Shown here: positions 7,219 to 15,807 of the stretch, one piece after another
Layout: every line of letters starts with the position of its first letter
Position numbering within the stretch: position 1 is the stretch's first letter
Origin: Pontibacter harenae
Lineage (GTDB): Bacteria > Bacteroidota > Bacteroidia > Cytophagales > Hymenobacteraceae
Direction of reading: 5' to 3'
Length of the DNA: 64,000 bases
Assembly (NCBI RefSeq): GCF_020907245.1
Contig: NZ_JAJJWH010000016.1
Location: 1-64,000 of the forward strand
Made by a program: the position numbers and the translations under genes
Notes under the pieces: generated by a model
Database searches by the model: none
What the model saw: only the letters and a program-made list of their open reading frames with translations
What the model was told of the DNA's origin: nothing

Positions 7219-9372
7219 ATGAAAACAGAATTAAAGGTCTTAATCCTTGGGCATAATTCAGATGACATCTTCTTGCTTCTGGATGTGCTAAAAAAAAGTA
7301 GTTTGAAATATGTAACAGAAATAGTACAAACTAAAGAAGAGTTTGAAAATGCACTTTATAGTTTTAGACCGGATATAGTTTTATCAGATTACTCTCTTCC
7401 ATCATTTGACGTGGTTACGGCTTTTAAACTCAAGCAGGAGGTTTGTATTGAAACACCCTTTATTGTTGTTTCGGACCCCATAGGCGAAGAAAATGCAATA
7501 GAGTTAATCAAATTGGGAGTGACGGACTTTGTACTGAGGGAGAATATTCATCAGGTTGTTCCTAAAATTCAGCGTGCTTTAAAAGAAGCGGAAGACCGGA
7601 AGCAAAAAAAGCTGGCAGAACATCAGCTCAGGCAAAGTGATGCACAGCTTCAGAAGATAATGGACCTCTCGCTCGATATTATCTGTACTATGGATGAGGA
7701 AGGAAAATTTGTAACTGTTAGTGCTGCTTCTGGTATTGTCTTGTGTTATTTGCCAGAGGAGCTTGTTGGCAGAAAAGTAATAGATTTTGTTTTTGAAGAA
7801 GACATAAACAAGACAATCAAAGCCATTGCAGATCTAAAAAATGGTACTGATTTAGTTAATCTTGAGAACCGCTATGTGCGCAAAGATGGAGAGGTTGTCA
7901 CACTACTTTGGTCAGCACGGTGGGACAAGAATGAGAAGTTAGTATATGCAATAGCCAGGGATGCAACTGAGATTAAAAAGGCGGAGGAAAAGATAAGAAA
8001 TAGTGAGAAGCGGCTTAAAGCGATTCTGCATAATAGTGTAGAAGCATACAGTCTGTTAGCTGCTGACGGAACTGTAATAGAAAGAAGCGATACAAGCCAA
8101 AAAATATTCGGAGACAACTCTGATGAAACCTGGCGGAGCTTAATTCATCCCGATGACTTACCACCTGCAGAGGAGACTTTTGCTAAGACTTTGAACAATC
8201 CGGGTAAAGCTTTTAAAGTAGAATACCGCTTCAGGGTGCCGGATGAAAGTTATATATGGCTTGAGATGACTATCCAAAACCTATTGGAGGACCCCGCTGT
8301 AAATGCTATCGTGCTAAACTTCAGGGATGTTACAGAAAGAAAGACATCCCGAATAGCTCTCGAAGAAAGTGAAGCAAGACTTAAAGAAGCCCAGGCCATA
8401 GGACGTATTGGTAATTGGGAATTCAATCTGATTGATGGAAGTACAACATGGTCTGATGAAATTTACCATATATATGGAATACGCAGAGGAGACGTACAGC
8501 CATCGTTTGAGAACTTTATTTCCTATGTTCATCCTGATGAACGATCTACTGTGCTTGAAAAAATAAAAAGAGATTTATTAGCTATTGAGTATAACCTTTC
8601 AAGCTTCCGTATCCTGCGCCCTAGTGGAGAAGTTCGTCATGTTTCTATAAATGCAAAATATAATTTTGATGCTCACGGAAAACCAATCAAACTTGTTGGT
8701 GTAGAACAGGACGTTACAGAGCAGGAATTCATCAAAGAAGAACTAAAGAAAAGCGAAAATCAATATCGGGAGCTCTTTAATCAGAGCCCTATACCCAAGT
8801 GGGTATTTGATGTTGAGACGTTGCAGTTCCTTAACGTAAACGATGCTGCTGTAGAGCATTATGGTTACAGTAGGGAAGAATTTCTATCGATGACCTTGAA
8901 AGATATTCGGCCTAAGGAGTATGTTGTAGAACTGGAGGAGGTTGTAAAAGGGCTTAGAACTGACAACCCTGGAAAGTATAACAAAGTAACACAGCATGTG
9001 AAGAAAAACGGTGAGGTTATTCTAGTAGAAATAAAGAGTAATTTAATAGATATTCCAGGCAAACAAGCTCGCATGGTTCTCGCTATAGACATCACAGAAC
9101 GAGTAAAATATGTTCAAGCTATTGAAGAGCAAAATGCTAAACTGCGCGAAATAGCTTGGACACAGTCACATGTTGTAAGAGCCCCGCTGGCACGCATGAT
9201 GGGTTTGATCAACCTGCTCAATAGTATTGACCATCAAACAATCAATACTTCTGATGTTTTAGGCTACATAGCTGCATCTGCTCAGGAACTTGATCAGATA
9301 ATACGGGATATTGTAAGAAAGACAGAAAAAGTAAACTATCAGCCAATTATTGAAGAGGAGGTTAAAAGATGA
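7219..9372 (+). CDS. Receiver plus multi-PAS sensor protein with HisKA-like end and no ATPase domain
   Basis: 717 residues, cytoplasmic. Order: a receiver-like domain (1-125; Asp57 in VLSDYSLP is the likely phosphoacceptor, but the usual Lys near the end is Arg in FVLREN), a coiled linker, and four PAS/PAC modules at about 140-255, 262-380, 385-510 and 515-640. The last 75 residues resemble a HisKA dimerisation helix pair with TQSHVVRAPLARMMGL, which keeps the His of the H-box. There is no N-box or G-box, so no kinase ATPase domain. It could accept phosphate from another kinase or pass it on like a phosphotransfer protein. Its stop overlaps the start of the next response regulator by 4 bp (ATGA at 9369-9372), so the two are co-translated and probably partners. 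Confidence 0.85.
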   Translation: MKTELKVLILGHNSDDIFLLLDVLKKSSLKYVTEIVQTKEEFENALYSFRPDIVLSDYSLPSFDVVTAFKLKQEVCIETPFIVVSDPIGEENAIELIKLGVTDFVLRENIHQVVPKIQRALKEAEDRKQKKLAEHQLRQSDAQLQKIMDLSLDIICTMDEEGKFVTVSAASGIVLCYLPEELVGRKVIDFVFEEDINKTIKAIADLKNGTDLVNLENRYVRKDGEVVTLLWSARWDKNEKLVYAIARDATEIKKAEEKIRNSEKRLKAILHNSVEAYSLLAADGTVIERSDTSQKIFGDNSDETWRSLIHPDDLPPAEETFAKTLNNPGKAFKVEYRFRVPDESYIWLEMTIQNLLEDPAVNAIVLNFRDVTERKTSRIALEESEARLKEAQAIGRIGNWEFNLIDGSTTWSDEIYHIYGIRRGDVQPSFENFISYVHPDERSTVLEKIKRDLLAIEYNLSSFRILRPSGEVRHVSINAKYNFDAHGKPIKLVGVEQDVTEQEFIKEELKKSENQYRELFNQSPIPKWVFDVETLQFLNVNDAAVEHYGYSREEFLSMTLKDIRPKEYVVELEEVVKGLRTDNPGKYNKVTQHVKKNGEVILVEIKSNLIDIPGKQARMVLAIDITERVKYVQAIEEQNAKLREIAWTQSHVVRAPLARMMGLINLLNSIDHQTINTSDVLGYIAASAQELDQIIRDIVRKTEKVNYQPIIEEEVKR

Positions 9373-9776
9373 GTTTAAAAGTTTTCCTGGTAGATGATGA
9401 CGATATGATCATTTATTTACATAAAATGGTAGTTAAGCTCAGCCAGTTATCCGATACGCCTTTTTGTTTTAGTGATGGTAAAAAAGCCTTGGATTATCTT
9501 TTTGAGCATTATGATACGAAAGATAACTACCTCATTTTATTAGATATCAAAATGCCTGTCATGGATGGTTGGAGTTTTCTTGAGTCAATTCAGACAAAAC
9601 AATTTGATGGCGTTATAGCAGTAGTAATGGTTACTTCTTCTATTGACAAAGCGGATCGGGATAAAGCTTTTCAGTACCGGCAAGTGATAGACTACCTAGA
9701 AAAACCGCTAAGCTCGGAATTGTGTAGGCATATAATGCAACTGCCTCAGGTAAGAGGCTATTTTGACAGATCTTAA
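9369..9776 (+). CDS. Single-domain response regulator
   Basis: 135 residues, receiver domain only. The acidic pocket is VDDDD at 8-12, the phosphoacceptor is Asp59 in LLDIKMPVMDGW, the switch residue is Thr in MVTSS, and the conserved Lys is in YLEKPL. No output domain is present, so it acts through protein contact or as a phosphate shuttle, like CheY/Spo0F-type proteins common in Cytophagales. It overlaps the upstream PAS protein by 4 bp, which lacks its own ATPase domain; phosphate probably comes from a kinase elsewhere. Confidence 0.9.
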   Translation: MSLKVFLVDDDDMIIYLHKMVVKLSQLSDTPFCFSDGKKALDYLFEHYDTKDNYLILLDIKMPVMDGWSFLESIQTKQFDGVIAVVMVTSSIDKADRDKAFQYRQVIDYLEKPLSSELCRHIMQLPQVRGYFDRS

Positions 9777-9789
9777 AACTAAACCATCA

Positions 9790-10029
9790 TTGATTGTGGA
9801 AGCTGATTCCCTGTTTTGAACAAATCTGCTGGAGTACAAATTAAATAAGGGGTATCAAGTAATAATCAAGGATGGCTACAAAATCAGTCCAGTCTGTATC
9901 GTAGGCAGAGTGCCACGTGAAAAAGACTGGATGGAATGGTTCAAGTGTGCAGAAGGGAACCTTTTAATTTTGGTAAAAGGTAAACACGGCTGGCAAATAG
10001 CAAAACAGTATAGTCTGTATAAAACTTAG
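9790..10029 (+). pseudogene. Remnant gene interrupted by a TGA codon
   Basis: One frame from TTG 9790 to TAG 10029 reads LIVEADSLF, then TGA (9817-9819), then TNLLEYKLNKGYQVIIKDGY, and on through VGRVPREKDWMEWFKCAEGN, LLILVKGKHGWQIAKQYSLYKT. The 69 codons after the TGA have good protein character but no in-frame ATG, GTG or TTG start before an internal ATG in DWMEW. A TGG-to-TGA change would explain it. The family is not recognised. Downstream to 10218 nothing else is seen except two close copies of AGTGTCCGAA near 10190-10210. Confidence 0.4.
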
Positions 10030-10218
10030 GAAAGACAACAGATATAAAAAAAGCATTGCCTAACCAAGCACATGAGCCAAGCTTCGGCTATGCCTTACTC
10101 ACCCCATGTACAAGACAGTTATCTACAATTAATGACTTCAGACTATTTAAGATCAATCTAAAAATTATTAACGGATCAAAAATAGCTCTAGTGTCCGAAT
10201 AGTGTCCGAACTAAAATA

Positions 10219-10252
10219 AAAAATCCCTTCAGGATTAACTGAAGGGATTTTT
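10219..10252 (-). terminator. Terminator of tRNA-Glu
   Basis: AAATCCCTTCAG pairs with CTGAAGGGATTT across a 6-nt loop (arms 10219-10232 and 10239-10252). On the minus strand it directly follows the tRNA and ends in a T run. Confidence 0.8.
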
Positions 10253-10254
10253 AG

Positions 10255-10326
10255 TAGTCCGTAGGGGAATCGAACCCCTGTTGCCAGAATGAAAATCTGA
10301 AGTCCTAACCCCTAGACGAACGGACC
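10255..10326 (-). tRNA. tRNA-Glu (anticodon TTC)
   Basis: A 72-nt cloverleaf. The acceptor arm GGTCCGT (10326 downward) pairs with ACGGACT near 10256-10262, the anticodon loop reads TTTTCAT with anticodon TTC, and the T arm carries GGTTCGATTCC. CCA is not encoded. An exact Bacteroidota promoter lies upstream at 10346-10376. Confidence 0.97.
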
Positions 10327-10345
10327 GTTTTGCTGTATTGCGGTG

Positions 10346-10376
10346 CAAATATAATAGCTTTTTTTATTATTGCAAA
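10346..10376 (-). promoter_or_regulatory. Promoter of tRNA-Glu (TTTG-N19-TAnnTTTG)
   Basis: On the minus strand TTTG at 10376-10373, a 19-nt spacer, and TATATTTG at 10353-10346 match the Bacteroidota housekeeping consensus exactly. The expected transcription start is a few bases before the tRNA 5' end. Confidence 0.85.
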
Positions 10377-10483
10377 TATAGATGCGAAAAAAATAAAATG
10401 CAATCTATGGCTATATAGAGAAATTTTAACCTATAGATGCATATTGCGTTTATAATCTATATTAACAACGGAAGAAACTTCAG

Positions 10484-10759
10484 ATGAGCAAGCAAGTACA
10501 ATATGAGGGTGTTAAACCCGAAGCTTTTAATCAATTTAAAAGTAAACTACAGCAGATGGGGGTAAATTTACCTGGCAATGCAGGCAGTTTTAGCGAGAAG
10601 GGAGTATCGGGTAAATATGCCTACGATGAAACTACAGAATTATTAAAAATAGATGACCTAAGTGTGGGATTCCCTGCAAGTATGATGCTAAATTCCGATA
10701 CGCTGGTGAAAAGAATGACAGATCTTATTCAACAGCATGGGGGAAGGCCTAAAGTATAG
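10484..10759 (+). CDS. Small hypothetical protein
   Basis: 91 residues, soluble, no signal. Pattern: a helix with FNQFKSKLQQMGV, a glycine-rich turn (NLPGNAGSFSEKGVSGKYAYDE), a strand (ELLKIDDLSVGFP) and a C-terminal helix (VKRMTDLIQQHGG). The fold cannot be named. It is followed 66 bp later by another small protein, with a shared terminator at 11153-11188, so the two are probably one transcript. The region upstream is divergent from tRNA-Glu. Confidence 0.7.
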   Translation: MSKQVQYEGVKPEAFNQFKSKLQQMGVNLPGNAGSFSEKGVSGKYAYDETTELLKIDDLSVGFPASMMLNSDTLVKRMTDLIQQHGGRPKV

Positions 10760-10825
10760 CTATCTTTTCCTATGCTGCATGCGTAAACAACTTAAATTAT
10801 ATATTAAAGAACATACACTATAACT

Positions 10826-11131
10826 ATGGAAAACAATACATCTCAGAACCAAGGTAACAACAAAGAGCAAAAAGGCCAACAAGGTGGAGGTGAAGGCATG
10901 CTGACGCTGCTGCAGCCACATGATATGTCAAGAACAGTGGAGTCGGCATTGCATGTATTTCAAGGGCGCCACGATAAGCTGCCTGATTTGATGCAGGATG
11001 TTGGGCAAATTCTTTTGAAAGCTACAAAGCGTTTTTCTACTACACAGCTTATTGTTGCAGCAGGTGCATTAACAATAGGAGCCATATTGATTACACGTTA
11101 TGGCCCTGAAGGTGTTGAAGTAGAACAGTAA
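10826..11131 (+). CDS. Small single-span membrane protein, function unknown
   Basis: 101 residues. The first 25 are a Gln/Asn/Gly-rich unstructured tail (ENNTSQNQGNNKEQKGQQGGG), then an amphipathic helix region (SALHVFQGRHDKLPDLMQDVGQILLKA), then one membrane helix at about 76-93 (TQLIVAAGALTIGAILIT) and a short acidic end. Probably tail-anchored in the inner membrane. No family is recognised. Second gene of a two-gene unit. Confidence 0.65.
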   Translation: MENNTSQNQGNNKEQKGQQGGGEGMLTLLQPHDMSRTVESALHVFQGRHDKLPDLMQDVGQILLKATKRFSTTQLIVAAGALTIGAILITRYGPEGVEVEQ

Positions 11132-11152
11132 CAAATACTTTAGACAGATAAT

Positions 11153-11188
11153 AAAGAAGTCCTTCGGCGTTAGCTGAAGGACTTCTTT
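11153..11188 (+). terminator. Rho-independent terminator
   Basis: AAAGAAGTCCTTC and GAAGGACTTCTTT form a perfect 13-bp stem with a 10-nt loop, after the two small genes. Confidence 0.8.
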
Positions 11189-11289
11189 GCTTTAGAACCA
11201 GTAAAAGAACATGTATGGCTATATAGTGTGGCACTATACTTGCGTTCATTCATGAAAGAACTAAATCAACTATCTGTTGCTATAAAATT

Positions 11290-11994
11290 ATGAAAAAGAA
11301 GCCCTTTATTTTTTTGTTCGCACTCTTACTGTTTGCTTTTAGAGTTAATGCACAGCAGCAGGTAGCACCACCTTTGGTGAGCGTAAATGGAGTAGGTGAG
11401 GTAATGGTAAAACCTACCGAAGTAGTTGTAAGTTTAGGAATTGAGGAACGAGAAAAAACACTTGATGCTGTTAGAAAACTGACAGACAAAAAAGCGGCCG
11501 CGGTTATCAATTATCTCAGAAAACAAGGTCTTGATTCTAAGCATGTGCAAACTTCTTTTGTAACACTAAACCCCATTTACAATAATGGAGAATTTAGTAG
11601 AACAACACCAGACTTTTACGTGGCCCAGAAAAGCATGACTATCACTATAAAGCAGATAGATAAGTATGATCAGATTCTGGCGGGTTTGTACGAAGTAGGA
11701 GTAAATAGGGTAGACGGAGTTTCATTTCAGGTGTCTGACCTAGAAAAATATAAAACGGAGGCTCGTAAAAAAGCCATACTACAAGCCAAACAAAAAGCCA
11801 TAGCCCTTACTTCGGAACTTGGAGCAAAAGTAGGGCGTGTATATGCTATAGATGAAGGTAGTTCCGATATGCCACGACCTCTATTGAGAGGTAAAATGGA
11901 ATCGATGTCTTATGATGCTGCTCAAGGTCCGTCTATTGCAAGTGGTGAACTAGTGGTTACTTCAAGCGTTAACGTCAGTTTTATTATAGAGTAG
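11290..11994 (+). CDS. SIMPL domain (DUF541) periplasmic protein
   Basis: 234 residues with a Sec signal peptide (MKKKPFIFLFALLLFAFRVNAQ). The mature part is the SIMPL/DUF541 domain: VSVNGVGEVMVKPTEVVVSLGI at the start, KKAAAVINYLRKQGLD..HVQTS in the middle, and VTSSVNVSFII at the end. Family members form oligomeric periplasmic or outer-membrane-associated rings with unsettled roles in stress tolerance. Usual length for the family. It converges with the next gene on a shared hairpin at 12013-12050. Confidence 0.9.
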   Translation: MKKKPFIFLFALLLFAFRVNAQQQVAPPLVSVNGVGEVMVKPTEVVVSLGIEEREKTLDAVRKLTDKKAAAVINYLRKQGLDSKHVQTSFVTLNPIYNNGEFSRTTPDFYVAQKSMTITIKQIDKYDQILAGLYEVGVNRVDGVSFQVSDLEKYKTEARKKAILQAKQKAIALTSELGAKVGRVYAIDEGSSDMPRPLLRGKMESMSYDAAQGPSIASGELVVTSSVNVSFIIE

Positions 11995-12012
11995 TATCAT
12001 TGCATCATTAAA

Positions 12013-12050
12013 AGCAAACGGCCCAACTTTTTATAGTTGGGCCGTTTGCT
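12013..12050. terminator. Bidirectional terminator
   Basis: AGCAAACGGCCCAACT (12013-12028) pairs perfectly with 12035-12050 around a 6-nt loop, with T runs on both sides. It sits between converging genes and includes the first base pairs of the minus-strand gene's stop. Confidence 0.85.
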
Positions 12051-13041
12051 ATTTTGAATATTCTTGAATCACTTTGAAACTTCTTTGCTCATCCAAAAGA
12101 AAAGTTAATGGCTCACGTGGATTCTTTAAGATTTCTTCTTCTCGAATGCTCCAAGGCTTCAGCATTTCTTCCAACATGTGGGCATAAGCTGTCATTTCCC
12201 AAGGGTTAAAGATTTCGTTGGTAACATCATCTACAATAGTGTCTATCACCAAACAACTATCTTCCGCTTTGGTAGGGCGAATAAAATACTCTGGAATAAC
12301 ATTGAAAATATAAGCTGCATAGAACGCTCGTGCTTTGAACTCTGCTAACTGAATGGGATGTAGAGCCTTTCCTTCTGTCAGCCGATACAGTTTTCCTAAG
12401 GCACGTCCGATATAGCCATTGTCAAGCAGAGTGCAAACTACTGCCACAGAACCTAATTTTATACTAAAGGCCATGGTGGTTAGTTCATCCTGGTATTCGA
12501 AAGGAAGCTCATCTTCTTTTGGGTCTATTTTTAGCAGGAAAAGCGAGCAAGGCAGAAAATCAGAAAATTCCATAGGCACGCGTAGCGACTGCAGTACCAT
12601 GAAAAAGTAGCGGAACTTGCCCTGCATTTTGGGGTCTTCACTGACAGGGTACTCAGACCTGATGAGAGGGTCTACTTCCTTTATAAGTTCTGTAACCAGT
12701 GTGCCATAATACATTTTCCCTATCCATTGAAATAGCCGCTGTTCTGGAACTGCCTGCAATCCTTCAAAGCCTTGTTCTGCAGCCTGAGCTATTTCCTGCT
12801 CTAGTGGCAATACATGGTGTAAGTGGCAGTGGTCGCAGCAGGGGATGGTAAGGTTGCCAAAGGTGGTAACGCTTTTATCCAGCAGCAGCAATTCTTTCTG
12901 AGCCAGTTTATATTTTTCTTGTAGCCACTCTCCGAATACAGGAGTTCGTTGGTCTTTGGTGATTGTTGTGCCGCACAGAAAGCAATGTTCATCACTGAAC
13001 TGCATCTTCTCGAACGGGTCGTATAAAGTAAGATCTGCCAT
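12049..13041 (-). CDS. Zinc-ribbon-containing protein, function unknown
   Basis: 330 residues from the ATG at 13041 (MADLTLYDPFEKM). A TTG seven codons upstream is rejected: it overlaps a TATCTTTG -7 box at 13060-13067, so it would precede the transcript. The N-terminal 80 residues hold two Cys pairs, CFLCG and CCDHCHLHH, like the zinc knuckle of HNH-type proteins, but the catalytic HNH pattern is not clear. The remaining 250 residues are mostly helical with no recognised domain (KFRYFFMVLQSLRVPMEFSDFLP; NPWEMTAYAHMLEEML). No signal or membrane helix. Monocistronic, ending on the terminator shared with the SIMPL gene. Confidence 0.75.
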   Translation of the reverse strand: MADLTLYDPFEKMQFSDEHCFLCGTTITKDQRTPVFGEWLQEKYKLAQKELLLLDKSVTTFGNLTIPCCDHCHLHHVLPLEQEIAQAAEQGFEGLQAVPEQRLFQWIGKMYYGTLVTELIKEVDPLIRSEYPVSEDPKMQGKFRYFFMVLQSLRVPMEFSDFLPCSLFLLKIDPKEDELPFEYQDELTTMAFSIKLGSVAVVCTLLDNGYIGRALGKLYRLTEGKALHPIQLAEFKARAFYAAYIFNVIPEYFIRPTKAEDSCLVIDTIVDDVTNEIFNPWEMTAYAHMLEEMLKPWSIREEEILKNPREPLTFLLDEQRSFKVIQEYSK

Positions 13042-13235
13042 GATTTTGTAATGAAGTTGCAAAGATACTAAAACATCGGTTGATCAGCAGTACTATAAGC
13101 TTTAACCAGGCAGTTACTGTTGTTACTTTTATATAGTGCTTTTTTTATGTTAAACACATAGGTTTAAGTTTTCCTCTACGAAGAGATTTTTCGAATTATG
13201 GAAGGGTGGGAAGTGTTTATGGGAAAGTATAAATT

Positions 13236-13626
13236 AACAACAAGCCGATAAGCCGGGTTCTGTCGCTCCACCCGAAGGTGTGCGTCTTATCATTTATCTA
13301 GGCCTGCACTCGCGCACAGGCTCCATCGACCTACCCACTGACATCGGACGAGCAGCCCTTAGCCTTGCCGAAGCGAGGCGCTGCCAGCCTATTTGGTCTT
13401 TCAACTCCTAAGGTTTACCCAGCTGGGTCGGTCGCCCGCCCACTGGTGCGCTCTTACCGCACCTTTTCACCCTTACCTCCTTTGCAGGAGGCGGTAATTT
13501 TCTGTGGCACTAGCTGTAGCCTTTCCGTCTCCAGAAAAGCCCCTTCCCGTTAGGAAGTAGGATGCTCTGCGTTGCCCAGACTTTCCTCTCCTCTATAAAA
13601 GAGCAGCGATAAGATGGCTTGCTGTT
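13236..13626 (-). ncRNA. rnpB: RNase P RNA (bacterial class A)
   Basis: Read on the minus strand it contains GAGGAAAGTCTGGGC near the 5' end, GGTGCGGTAAGAGCGCACC, AAGACCAAATAGG, and ACAGAACCCGGCTTATCGG at the 3' end, the conserved core of RNase P RNA. The terminal helix P1 is visible: AACAGCAAGCC at the 5' end pairs with GGCTTGTTGTT at the 3' end (one G-U), which sets the limits. The catalytic RNA trims the 5' leaders of pre-tRNAs together with the RnpA protein. Confidence 0.96.
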
Positions 13627-13638
13627 AATCTACAATTA

Positions 13639-13646
13639 CAAAGGTA
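13639..13646 (-). promoter_or_regulatory. -7 element of rnpB
   Basis: TACCTTTG on the minus strand, 13 bases before the RNase P RNA 5' end, matches TAnnTTTG. No good TTTG is found 19 bases further upstream. Confidence 0.55.
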
Positions 13647-13791
13647 ACATTAATTGAGAAAAGGTTTTAAGTTAAAAATTCAGAAGGTTAAAAAGCTTTG
13701 AAGAGTTAGAGAGTGACTATCCTGAGATAAACATCTATGAGCGTTAGTGCACAGTTCATAAAGCTAATATTCAACCTTCTACCTTTCTACC

Positions 13792-14745
13792 TTATTTCAG
13801 CTTTACCAAGGTGGCACCGTAGCCGAATTTTTCTTTTTTGGCGTCCTCGAAATATTTGATGCCAGGAGTGCGACTCAATAGCTTTTGTATCTCTTTACGT
13901 AGCACTCCGTTGCCTGCTCCGTGTATAAACACAATTTCGTGCATGTTTGTAGCCATGGCTCTGTCTAATGAGTCTTGGAAGCGCTCTAGTTGAAGTTTTA
14001 GCATGGCACTGTTGCTCATGCCACTGTGGTCTTCAGTCAGTTTTTCAATGTGAAGGTCCACCTCATGCTCTGGGGCCTGCAGCCTGAAAGTCTCCTGCTG
14101 GGCTACTGCCTCTGAGAGTTGCTCTATTATCTTGTCAGTGTTGACAGTTGTTGGTTTTGTGTCGATCTGGAATACATATCCTTCTTTATTCAAGACAGGA
14201 ACTGTTTTTCTGCTTTTGTAGAAAGAGGCAGCCTTAAACTGTACTTTCTTAGTAACTGGTTCAAACAAACTAGGTGCCCCGTTGCGGTGCTGCAGAAACT
14301 GTATTACAAGACTTGGCCATTTCTCAAAATCCTTCATATGATAATGTGTTATCACACGTGTTGCCTTGGGTGCAAGCTTATCGTTTTGCAAGCCTCTGTA
14401 GCCATTGGCGCGTTCTTCCCCAGAGGTGAAAAGCACATCATAATCTGTATTATTAATGACTGTGACAGCCAGAAGTTCATCTGATTGGTGAACCAAAGCC
14501 AGGTATATACCTTTAGCAGACAGTACAGGAGCTGTTGGTTCTTTTTTACGAGGTGCCTGAGTTGCAACAGGTTCATTATTCATGAACTTTGCTTCCTGAG
14601 CGTCAATTACCACCACCTCACGGCGGGCAACTGGTATAGTAAAGTCGTTGTCTATAGCGACTTCTACAATATTATTTTCTAAAATGCGCGTAACAATGCC
14701 TTCCTCTCGGCCAGACATTAAGCGCACGCGGTCTCCTACGTTCAT
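13792..14745 (-). CDS. DUF2027/Smr domain protein
   Basis: 317 residues. The N-terminus (MNVGDRVRLMSGREEGIVTRI) is a KOW/Tudor-like small barrel. The middle (about 75-200) is the DUF2027 strand-rich domain with ALVHQSDELLAVTVINNTDYDVLF. The C-terminal 80 residues are a Smr domain: EVDLHIEKL, then IVFIHGAGNGVLRKEIQKLL and YGATLVKLK. Smr domains bind nucleic acid and some nick DNA or RNA; the (H)GxGxG loop is kept here as HGAGNG. DUF2027-Smr fusions are typical of Bacteroidota. A TACCTTTG -7 box lies at 14815-14822. Cytoplasmic; substrate unknown. Confidence 0.9.
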   Translation of the reverse strand: MNVGDRVRLMSGREEGIVTRILENNIVEVAIDNDFTIPVARREVVVIDAQEAKFMNNEPVATQAPRKKEPTAPVLSAKGIYLALVHQSDELLAVTVINNTDYDVLFTSGEERANGYRGLQNDKLAPKATRVITHYHMKDFEKWPSLVIQFLQHRNGAPSLFEPVTKKVQFKAASFYKSRKTVPVLNKEGYVFQIDTKPTTVNTDKIIEQLSEAVAQQETFRLQAPEHEVDLHIEKLTEDHSGMSNSAMLKLQLERFQDSLDRAMATNMHEIVFIHGAGNGVLRKEIQKLLSRTPGIKYFEDAKKEKFGYGATLVKLK

Positions 14746-14898
14746 CGTTTTATCTTTTCTTAATCGTTCTGTCTCTCTTGCTTCCTAACAGGAGCAGAAA
14801 GAAACATGCTTTAACAAAGGTACGGATTTATCATCTCCTGTGTCGAGCGTTCTTTGTTTTGGCTCTACAGGGCAGGTTATGTACAAGGCTTTTTAACG

Positions 14899-15807
14899 TT
14901 AAAAGTACAGGGTGTGTACTCTGAAGCCTTGGCGGTTGCTGTACGCTAAAGTAGGAGCTGGTATCTTAATGGTGCTGAGTAGGTATAATGCTGTGTTCAA
15001 TACTTTGCTTCGGCCTTTGAAGTGCATTAAATTAAGGTCAGGGCTTAGGTAGTATTGTCGGTAAGCTTGAAAGCCCATTGCTCTGTTGCTTGGTTCATGG
15101 TTATAAACCATTTCTTCTGCACCGTATCCCACAGCTATATTCAGCCACTTCGGGTACCTGCTTTCTTCTTTCAGAAATGCTCCTAAATTTACCGAAAGCC
15201 AGTAAGTTTGGCCGTTATAGTCTTTCAAAATTTGTTCCGCAGTAGTGCTACCAAGTACGTTGGGCCTTGCGGCAGCGTATTGTGTGGTGTGGAAAGAAAA
15301 CTTTGGCATAATGCGCACTTCCTGCCAGGCCAGTTCCTGGGCTACTACAGCGGCACTTCCTACAGTGTTTGCTATCAAATCACCAACGGAGGCACCATAG
15401 TCAGATTGGTATCCGTCAAAAATTTCTATTGGTGTTTGCAGCACAATGCCTGTAAGGCCACCGTATATAACTGCTTTTTTCTCGGGCACACCTGCCCAGC
15501 GCAGCAGGTCTATACCAGCGCGGCTCTGGTGGAAAGCACTCCAGAAATGACCAGCCTTGTCCAGCTGTTTCCATTGGTTGTTATCGTTGAAGAAGTGGAA
15601 ATTAGTGCGCTCCTGATTTTGGTACCAAGCTTTGTTGAGAGTGATGAGCATCGATGCATAGCCTGCCGTAAAACCTGATCCAAGTAAAATTAGGCGGGGC
15701 TTGCTTGGTTGAGTAACAGTAGAATCGGGCATAGCATTAAGCTGGAGCGGCCAAAAGAACAGTAGCCAACTAATGCAAGCCAGACTTATGAGTTTATACT
15801 TAACCAT
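14899..15807 (-). CDS. DUF2279 family membrane-associated protein
   Basis: 302 residues with a signal peptide ending LNAMP. The family core is KAGHFWSAFHQSRAGIDLLRW, then GGLTGIVLQTPIEIFDGYQSDYGASVGDLIANTVGS, with the conserved His, Phe-Asp-Gly and Asp-Asn motif of the DUF2279/YfiM-like family. Downstream there are several amphipathic strands (YWLSVNLGAFL, LNIAVGYGAE) suggesting an outer-membrane barrel segment. Function unknown. A TAACTTTG box at 15812-15819 ends only 4 bases before the ATG, so the transcript may be nearly leaderless. Confidence 0.8.
   Translation of the reverse strand: MVKYKLISLACISWLLFFWPLQLNAMPDSTVTQPSKPRLILLGSGFTAGYASMLITLNKAWYQNQERTNFHFFNDNNQWKQLDKAGHFWSAFHQSRAGIDLLRWAGVPEKKAVIYGGLTGIVLQTPIEIFDGYQSDYGASVGDLIANTVGSAAVVAQELAWQEVRIMPKFSFHTTQYAAARPNVLGSTTAEQILKDYNGQTYWLSVNLGAFLKEESRYPKWLNIAVGYGAEEMVYNHEPSNRAMGFQAYRQYYLSPDLNLMHFKGRSKVLNTALYLLSTIKIPAPTLAYSNRQGFRVHTLYF

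Noticed and set aside
10185..10215. Two copies of AGTGTCCGAA as possible attachment site
   Set aside because: Only a 10-base direct repeat, no integrase in the window and no matching copy of the tRNA-Glu end.
13365..13553. Open frame of 62 codons on the plus strand
   Set aside because: It lies wholly antisense to the RNase P RNA, which explains the sequence conservation there.
14119..14484. Open frame of 121 codons opposite the Smr gene
   Set aside because: Shadow of the DUF2027-Smr gene; Cys- and aromatic-rich composition unlike a protein.
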